A stretch of 11,301 bases of DNA from Planctomycetota bacterium (GTDB lineage Bacteria; Planctomycetota; Planctomycetia; Pirellulales; Pirellulaceae), in NCBI GenBank assembly GCA_024274855.1, contig JAJSAJ010000789.1, forward strand, positions 1 to 11,301. Reading direction: 5' to 3'. A program made the position numbers and the translations under genes. A model generated the notes under the pieces. The model worked only from the letters and a program-made list of their open reading frames with translations, was not told the DNA's origin and searched no databases. This document shows positions 6,828 through 11,301 of the stretch, piece after piece (within the stretch, counting starts at the first letter, position 1; each line of letters begins with the position of its first letter).

Positions 6828-7790
6828 TCATCGATAATTCTCGTGACAGTCGACACAGGATCGGCTGATTTGGACAACTCCTTGTTGGGCGGCTCCAATA
6901 TCTCCAGTTTGGACTGCTTGTTTTGTTCGAGTTCCGCCCTGTTCCAGCATTGTGCAGAACGCCTGATATTCCGTGTCGTCCGCATCCTCAGTGCCCTGTT
7001 GTGCCAATAGACGGCCGATGGTGGCTGTCAACTCGGCTTCGTGTTTCAGCTTGTTCGCGCGACTGCTAAACTCGGTCTTGCTGTTCGTCCATTGTTTTAA
7101 ATTCTGTTCGAGCCGCGACTGCAGCCATTGCATCAAGATCGCGCGATCAACCACTCGACCCCACTCTGGCTGCGGCGAGCCGGTTAACTGTAAGCGGGAT
7201 CCACGGATCAGATCATCAAGGTCTTGCTTTCGTTTCTTTGCTTCTTGATAGACCTGGATCGATCCTCCTGCTTTCAAGTTTGCCGCGGTACGAGCCGCTT
7301 GATCTCGCATGCCTGCTGCATCGGTCTTCCATCGCACGTCGGAATCATATTGCGCGATAACGGCAAACAGACATGCGAGCGACGAGAATGCGCGGCGAGC
7401 CGCCTGATGGCCACGTCCGGCAAACTCGCCGGGCGTTGTAACCGTTTTGTCGATCTCTCGTTTCAGTGCCTTGATCTCGTCCTCGAGTGTCGTCGCGGAC
7501 ACGATTCGAGACCAAGGGGCTTGGCCGTTTGTGGCAGCCTGCGCCGGCAATGTTGGTTGCGGCATGCCGTCAAGTGGTTTTGATTGGAGCCCCTCGTGCA
7601 TCGGTGGACGTGCTCCACGTGTCTGCGGAAATACGTTGTCAAAAAAAGTTCGCGAAACCCGCGTTTTGTCAAACTTGGGAGGACCTGCGCGACGTGGACG
7701 CGGCTCGTCCGACACGGCCCGCACATTGGCGAGCAAGAGACCAATTACCCAAATCAGAAAGGTTAAATGGTGTGTGGGGCAGCCGGTCAT
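6828..7790 (-). CDS. exported monohaem cytochrome c'-like protein with long N-terminal region
   Basis: The product has 320 residues. A Sec signal is visible (FLIWVIGLLLANVRA, cleavage likely after Ala25). A Pro/Arg-rich linker follows to about residue 90, then a helical region with WSRIVSATTLEDEIKALKR (93-111) and VRWKTDAAGMRDQA (152-165). A second helical part (about 210-310) ends in the only haem site, Cys312-Cys315-His316 (CVDCHENYR), five residues from the C-terminus. A CXXCH at the end of a helical bundle, followed by an aromatic-Arg pair, is the hallmark of the cytochrome c'/c556 class, so haem c attached in the periplasm is expected. Whether it transfers electrons, binds NO or senses is unknown. 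The frame is open to 8018, but the ATG at 7790 places the signal peptide correctly. No clear Shine-Dalgarno precedes it. It diverges from the ApbE gene. Confidence 0.82.
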   Translation of the reverse strand: MTGCPTHHLTFLIWVIGLLLANVRAVSDEPRPRRAGPPKFDKTRVSRTFFDNVFPQTRGARPPMHEGLQSKPLDGMPQPTLPAQAATNGQAPWSRIVSATTLEDEIKALKREIDKTVTTPGEFAGRGHQAARRAFSSLACLFAVIAQYDSDVRWKTDAAGMRDQAARTAANLKAGGSIQVYQEAKKRKQDLDDLIRGSRLQLTGSPQPEWGRVVDRAILMQWLQSRLEQNLKQWTNSKTEFSSRANKLKHEAELTATIGRLLAQQGTEDADDTEYQAFCTMLEQGGTRTKQAVQTGDIGAAQQGVVQISRSCVDCHENYR

Positions 7791-8129
7791 GAAATTGCCG
7801 GCACGAGTGTCCACCCGAGGGTGTTTGGGCGTGTCGTGCTGGTCTCTTGACAGGTCCTTGTGCACCACGGACCATCCGGTTTGCGGAATACCAGCCAAGT
7901 GGGTCGACGATCGTTTTGCCTGGGACATATGGCGTTGCTCGATTGGAGAGTGAGGGCTCGATTCTTGTCCTGATGTGCGACGCCCTGAATCGCCGGCAAC
8001 GCCGTCACGCATCAACAATGTTCGTCGGAAAACCGGGGGCTTGATCGGTCAGCGTACCCTCGAATGGGCCGCAAGTCCAGCGTTGCCACGGCAGTCGGAT
8101 AACGCATTTTCCGCTATAATACCACGACA
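7791..8129. other. 339-bp divergent regulatory region between the cytochrome and ApbE genes
   Basis: The region separates two divergent start codons and should carry both promoters. The ApbE side has a perfect -10 hexamer (8115-8120, listed separately). No equally good box is visible for the cytochrome gene. A frame in line with the cytochrome gene stays open back to 8018, but it would bury the signal peptide, so I treat it as untranslated. Confidence 0.5.
8115..8120 (+). promoter_or_regulatory. consensus -10 box (TATAAT) of the ApbE gene
   Basis: TATAAT ends only 9 nt before the ATG at 8130. A start of transcription 6-8 nt downstream would leave a leader of about 1-4 nt. The -35 position (about 8093-8098, AGTCGG) is weak; TTGCCA at 8083-8088 is a better hexamer but 26 bp away. 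There is no Shine-Dalgarno before the ATG, which agrees with a leaderless or nearly leaderless message. Confidence 0.5.
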
Positions 8130-9257
8130 ATGAACGCTTCGCGAAAAACAAACCGACGTGATTTCTTGAAAGGTAAATCGGCCGCTGAGATTCTGGGCGA
8201 TCTGGCTGCGGGTACCGGCCCCGACCAAGAACTTCCTCCGTCCGTTCAGGCCACGTCCGAGGCTGGCCATTCGACGGGGCGTTCCTATCTGCTGCAAGTG
8301 GGGCGTCGTGCAATGGCCTGTCAGTTTCAAGTGTTTCTGAACGCCGGCCAACACGAGCAGGCTGTGGAAGCCGCGACGGAAGCACTTGATCGCGTCGATC
8401 TTCTGGAGACCCAGCTAAGTGTGTATCTTGAGTCAAGTGACATTAGCCGAATCAACCGTTTGGCAGCTGAACAGCCGTGCAATGTTCAGGATGGGGCGTT
8501 TCGATTACTCGAGCGGTGTCTTTCCCTGGCAGAGGAAACGGACGGAGCCTTTGACATTACAGCGGCTCCTCTGGTCAAGTTGTGGGGGTTTTTCGTTCGT
8601 CAAGGGCGTCTGCCCTCCGAGTCGGATATCCGTGATACGCTTCGGTTGGTTGGCCGATCGCATGTTCGGCTAGATTCGGAACGTCATTCGATCTCGCTGG
8701 CCAAGCCGGGCGTGGCCCTGAACCTAGGGAGTATCGGAAAGGGATATGCGTTGGATCAATGTGCACACACGCTCGACAGCGCAGGCGTCGAAAACTACTT
8801 GATCCACGGAGGGCAAAGCAGCATCAGGGCTCGAGGTGCGCGATCACAGGATACCCAAAGCGGCTGCTGGTCCGTTGCGCTGGTTCACCCATTGCGTCCG
8901 GAAAAGCGTCTTGCTGAAATCGAGTTGGTTGATCGTTGCTTGGGTACGTCTGGTTGCAGTCGACAGTTCTTCTACCATCGCGGCCACCGTTACGGTCACA
9001 TTCTTGATCCTCGTACCGGCAGACCGGCCGAGGGAGTTCTGTCCGCAACCGTTTTAGCACCGCGGGCCGAGCAGGCAGATGCACTGGCAACGGCCTTCTT
9101 CGTGCTTGGTGTGGAAGCGTCCCGCGCCTATTGCGAACATCACCCGGAACTGTCCGCCCTGTTTGTCCTCGCCGGCCATCGTCAAGGGTCCGTGACGCTG
9201 GAGACGATTGCGATGGATGACGTGCTGGGACGTTTGGATTTGCCGAGCGAGGGGTAA
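8130..9257 (+). CDS. apbE: ApbE-family FAD:protein FMN transferase
   Basis: The product has 375 residues, slightly longer than the usual 330-350. ApbE enzymes hydrolyse FAD and attach FMN covalently to a Thr or Ser of target proteins such as NqrB/NqrC, RnfG and other FMN-binding-domain proteins, using Mg2+. Family motifs occur in order: AMACQFQV (61-68), LSVY and SSDISRIN (96-109), NLGSIGKGYALD (198-209, FAD binding), HGGQSS, TSG, HILDPRTGRP (290-299) and the metal-binding DALAT (317-321). The N-terminus has NRRDFLK (8-14), a twin-arginine-like motif, but the following residues (GKSAAEILGDLAAGTG) are not a hydrophobic signal core, and there is no lipobox. Location is therefore uncertain. No target flavoprotein gene is in view. 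The divergent neighbour is a cytochrome c'-like protein. Confidence 0.95.
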   Translation: MNASRKTNRRDFLKGKSAAEILGDLAAGTGPDQELPPSVQATSEAGHSTGRSYLLQVGRRAMACQFQVFLNAGQHEQAVEAATEALDRVDLLETQLSVYLESSDISRINRLAAEQPCNVQDGAFRLLERCLSLAEETDGAFDITAAPLVKLWGFFVRQGRLPSESDIRDTLRLVGRSHVRLDSERHSISLAKPGVALNLGSIGKGYALDQCAHTLDSAGVENYLIHGGQSSIRARGARSQDTQSGCWSVALVHPLRPEKRLAEIELVDRCLGTSGCSRQFFYHRGHRYGHILDPRTGRPAEGVLSATVLAPRAEQADALATAFFVLGVEASRAYCEHHPELSALFVLAGHRQGSVTLETIAMDDVLGRLDLPSEG

Positions 9258-9673
9258 TTCAGAGATGGACTATCGTGGCACTGGGTGTTCGATTGCCCCG
9301 GCGTAGGGTGACATGGCTTGGCAGGATGCCGTTTCCAATCCGACGATTTACAGGCGAGCGCCGCCGCACCGCCATCTGTTCGGGAGCGTCGCGTAACCCA
9401 CGACGTTGCAACCGGTTCCCCGTGTATTCCGGGAACCGGTTGTCCGCGGCTCGATCGGCTGACATCGTGGCCAGGCCTGCTCTGAATTGGGTGGGGCCCC
9501 AGTCGCTTTGGGAACGACGCGATTACTTTTTTTCAAAAATAGGCGCAAATACGCCCGCCACTCGTCGGTGCCTACCGATACAAGCTATAGACCTTGACAG
9601 CCAGGCTCGCAGTAACACGCCTTGCTGTACACGCTTACCCAGGCCATTTTACTCCGTGGTTGGGAGCGAAGCG
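9258..9673. other. 416-bp intergenic region with a perfect inverted repeat
   Basis: This lies between the ApbE stop and the start of the 335-aa exported protein. It contains the inverted repeat 9409-9442, a palindrome TGGGGCCCCA near 9493, a segment (9467-9490) resembling 4630-4653 on the other strand, a T-run with A-run near 9529-9540, and a consensus -35-like TTGACA at 9594-9599 that has no good -10 at the right spacing. The downstream frame stays open back to 9275, but that extension has no signal peptide and atypical composition, so I treat it as noncoding. Confidence 0.5.
9409..9442. repeat. perfect 12-bp inverted repeat
   Basis: CAACCGGTTCCC (9409-9420) and its exact reverse complement (9431-9442) flank a 10-nt spacer. 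No T-run follows, so an ordinary intrinsic terminator is unlikely. It lies 151 bp after the ApbE stop and 232 bp before the next start. It could be a repeat element, a stabilising 3' hairpin or a protein-binding site. Confidence 0.7.
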
Positions 9674-10681
9674 ATGTGGCGAAAAACGGCTTGTGTGATA
9701 ATTCTGAGTGCGACAGTGGCGGCGGACCATCGCTTGGCCGGTGCTGAACCCGCAGCTCCGGAACGCCTTCTAACGCGTTTGGATTGGGTGCGGTTTGACG
9801 TCAGTATGGGGCGTCTGCTTGCTGCCGGCAGTCGCGTTTCCCAGAACCAACGCCAAGTTCTTGTCGTTCATGCGACAGGTGGTTTGGAAGCACTCTCGGC
9901 ACGCATTGACCACGGACTTGTTTCACTGCGGTATGCGTGGCAAACCGACACGGAACAGTTGACCGTCGAAGTTGTTCGACGCGACGATTTGACCATTCAT
10001 TGGAAGCATCCCGTATCTGATGGACGAACTGTCGCCGTTTGTCTGGAGCAGCCGCCACAAGGAGACGTTACGTTGAGCATTCGCTCGGAAGGGGCGAAAT
10101 CAACCGTTTTTCGCGCTCCCACCCTTTGGCATTTGTTGATCCTTGAACCAGATGCGTGCCGTACTCACCTAGTGCCCGTTTTGGTCCTTTTTCGACCGAA
10201 TTGGTCGGTGGACGGTGACGTCAAGGCTATTCGAAATAGGATGTTTGAAATGGCCGTTCGACCGCCGGCGGTTTCCGGTCAAGAGGTGCGAGCCTTAGTT
10301 GATCAGCTGGGTCTGCCACAGTTTCGTCTGCGCTGCCGTGCCGACCGTCAACTGCGTGCCATGGGTAACAGCCTGCTTTGTTACTTCAATGAGTTGGACC
10401 CCGAGACTCTCGACCCTGAACAACGGATGCGGATTCGTGCGATCAAGAATTCGTTTCGGGATCATCTGGTCGATACGCCCCAGGCAGTCGCTTGTTGGCT
10501 GTTGCACAGCAAGACAGTCTGGATCGCGTTGTTGGCCGATGGTGATCCCGAGCGGCGTGCACTGGCGAGCCGGCACCTTGACTGGCTCTCTGACACGGAT
10601 ATCGAGTTTGACCCACGCGGTCCACGCTCGGTGCGATCCCGGCAAATCGCGAGCTTGCGAAGCCAGCTGCTCAGAAGGTGA
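9674..10681 (+). CDS. exported 335-aa protein of unknown function
   Basis: The N-terminus is a Sec-type signal (MWRKTACVIILSATVAA, cleavage likely after AGA at residue 24). The mature protein has a beta-rich first part (about 30-150, e.g. QRQVLVVHATGGLEAL and QLTVEVVRRDDLTIHW). A helical second part (about 150-335) opens with PTLWHLLILEPDACRTHLVP, a pattern I recall only from planctomycete proteins of unknown function. There are no catalytic motifs, lipobox or transmembrane segments after the signal. GGAG at 9663-9666, 7 nt before the ATG, supports this start over the open frame reaching back to 9275. It is convergent with the DUF1598 gene, 55 bp away. The pairing of two planctomycete-type proteins of unknown role may be meaningful, but they are on opposite strands. 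Confidence 0.8.
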   Translation: MWRKTACVIILSATVAADHRLAGAEPAAPERLLTRLDWVRFDVSMGRLLAAGSRVSQNQRQVLVVHATGGLEALSARIDHGLVSLRYAWQTDTEQLTVEVVRRDDLTIHWKHPVSDGRTVAVCLEQPPQGDVTLSIRSEGAKSTVFRAPTLWHLLILEPDACRTHLVPVLVLFRPNWSVDGDVKAIRNRMFEMAVRPPAVSGQEVRALVDQLGLPQFRLRCRADRQLRAMGNSLLCYFNELDPETLDPEQRMRIRAIKNSFRDHLVDTPQAVACWLLHSKTVWIALLADGDPERRALASRHLDWLSDTDIEFDPRGPRSVRSRQIASLRSQLLRR

Positions 10682-10709
10682 CGGTGGAACGACGTCGCAA
10701 GGAGTCACC
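10677..10709. other. inverted repeat spanning a stop codon in a tight convergent gap
   Basis: GGTGAC (10677-10682, containing the stop codon of the 335-aa protein) and GTCACC (10704-10709) are exact inverted arms. They are separated by 21 nt holding the small palindrome GCGACGTCGC-like core (GACGTC). With only 55 bp between two converging genes this may act as a weak transcription barrier, but there is no T-run. Confidence 0.3.
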
Positions 10710-10736
10710 CGAGTGGAGAATGAGGATCGGGCAAGC

Positions 10737-11301
10737 TCAGTCCCACCACCATGCATCCAGAGCCATCTGCTTTGGCGTCGCTCCGGCATGCTCGGCATCC
10801 AGTGATCCGTAGGTGTTGGTGACAATGCGACTTGGACGTGCCAGCTGGCCGCAATCGACCGATACGCCACCACTGACTCCGGCAAGGAACCGGTGCCGGT
10901 CAACCATGACCGAGTTGGCAACGCTAGGTACCTCGCGGGGAACGGGGCATAGGGCAACGCGGCAAGCGTCCGAATCTCGAAAATAGACCATGTGCCAGTC
11001 CGTTTTCGTCGGAAGATCTTCGGACAATAGAAGGTTGGCGGTCAATGCGAGATCGAAAATGTTCCTCAGATCAGCGTAGATGGGGTACTTGGCGGCAAGC
11101 ACGGTGAACTGCTTCGTAAAACTCCGAGCAAACGATCGGTTGAGCTCGTCGGATGTTGCCGTGTGAATACGTTCGCCCGTTCGAGTTAACAACTCGTTTT
11201 CACTGAGCACTTGAACGCCGTGGCCCTTGAATACATAGGTGTCATGCGCCGTTGTTGTTTCTATCTGTTTGTATTGGAGAGCAAACCACCATCGCAACAC
11301 A
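10737..11301 (-). CDS. DUF1598-family protein, C-terminal part (gene continues past right edge)
   Basis: The frame is open to the right edge; 187 residues are visible and the true start lies outside. I recognise the planctomycete DUF1598 family by RWWF (visible residues 3-6), FKGHGVQVLSENE (24-36), the YPIYADLRNIFDLAL region (72-86), where a conserved acidic/hydrophobic helix is usual, CPVPREVPSVAN (118-129) and GVSGGVSVD (141-149). The biochemical role of DUF1598 is unknown. Members are usually long exported proteins, and the missing N-terminus would be needed to see a signal. The C-terminus ends in an unusual WWWD. The GTG at 11300 is in frame but sits inside the conserved domain and is not the start. 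Confidence 0.85.
   Translation of the reverse strand, partial: VLRWWFALQYKQIETTTAHDTYVFKGHGVQVLSENELLTRTGERIHTATSDELNRSFARSFTKQFTVLAAKYPIYADLRNIFDLALTANLLLSEDLPTKTDWHMVYFRDSDACRVALCPVPREVPSVANSVMVDRHRFLAGVSGGVSVDCGQLARPSRIVTNTYGSLDAEHAGATPKQMALDAWWWD

Noticed and set aside
7791..8018. 76-residue N-terminal extension of the cytochrome c'-like protein
   Set aside because: It would place the Sec signal peptide in the interior of the protein.
9275..9673. 133-residue N-terminal extension of the 335-aa exported protein
   Set aside because: Arg- and Cys-rich and it crosses a perfect inverted repeat; the ATG at 9674 has a ribosome-binding site and begins a signal peptide.
10295..10957. 220-aa minus-strand open frame overlapping the ends of two convergent genes
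   Set aside because: It is antisense to the 335-aa protein and overlaps the DUF1598 gene in another frame; no motifs or start signal.
1..11301. CRISPR array, prophage, transposon or defence system
   Set aside because: No regularly spaced direct repeats, transposase, integrase, nuclease or toxin-like products are visible; the palindromes found are irregular in spacing and sequence.

Overview
The window looks like chromosomal DNA of a planctomycete (Pirellulales/Rhodopirellula-like). The evidence is a DUF1598-family protein at the right edge, several exported or lipoprotein genes without recognisable function outside that phylum, sparse and irregular Shine-Dalgarno sites, wide intergenic gaps with palindromic repeats, and no long operons. 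This assignment rests on remembered family distributions; no database was searched.

Layout from left to right: the 3' end of an unrecognised gene (+); a complete FabF-type beta-ketoacyl-ACP synthase (+); a convergent gap with a degenerate palindromic repeat and a probable bidirectional terminator; a 91-aa small lipoprotein (-); a divergent gap; a Tat-type exported alpha/beta hydrolase (+); a convergent gap with four consecutive hairpins, the last being a clear intrinsic terminator; a single-RRM RNA-binding protein with a Gly/Arg tail (-); a 0.5-kb gap; a 453-aa lipoprotein (+); a 0.6-kb gap; an exported cytochrome c'-like monohaem protein (-); a short divergent region with a consensus -10 box; an ApbE-type FAD:protein FMN transferase (+); a 0.4-kb gap with a perfect 12-bp inverted repeat; an exported 335-aa protein (+); and the 3' part of a DUF1598 gene (-).

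Most genes stand alone and alternate in strand, so the window reads as ordinary chromosome rather than one functional cluster. The pair with the best case for shared biology is the divergent cytochrome c'-like protein and ApbE: covalent haem and covalent flavin attachment are both envelope redox maturation steps. That link is inference from adjacency only.

I see no CRISPR array, transposase, integrase, toxin-antitoxin pair, tRNA or rRNA. I found no convincing new multi-gene system. The more unusual signals are the hairpin mosaic at 3868-3998 with a decayed relative at 1777-1815, the possibly leaderless ApbE transcript, the ApbE twin-arginine motif without a hydrophobic segment, and the cytochrome with haem at its extreme C-terminus behind a long unassigned N-terminal region.
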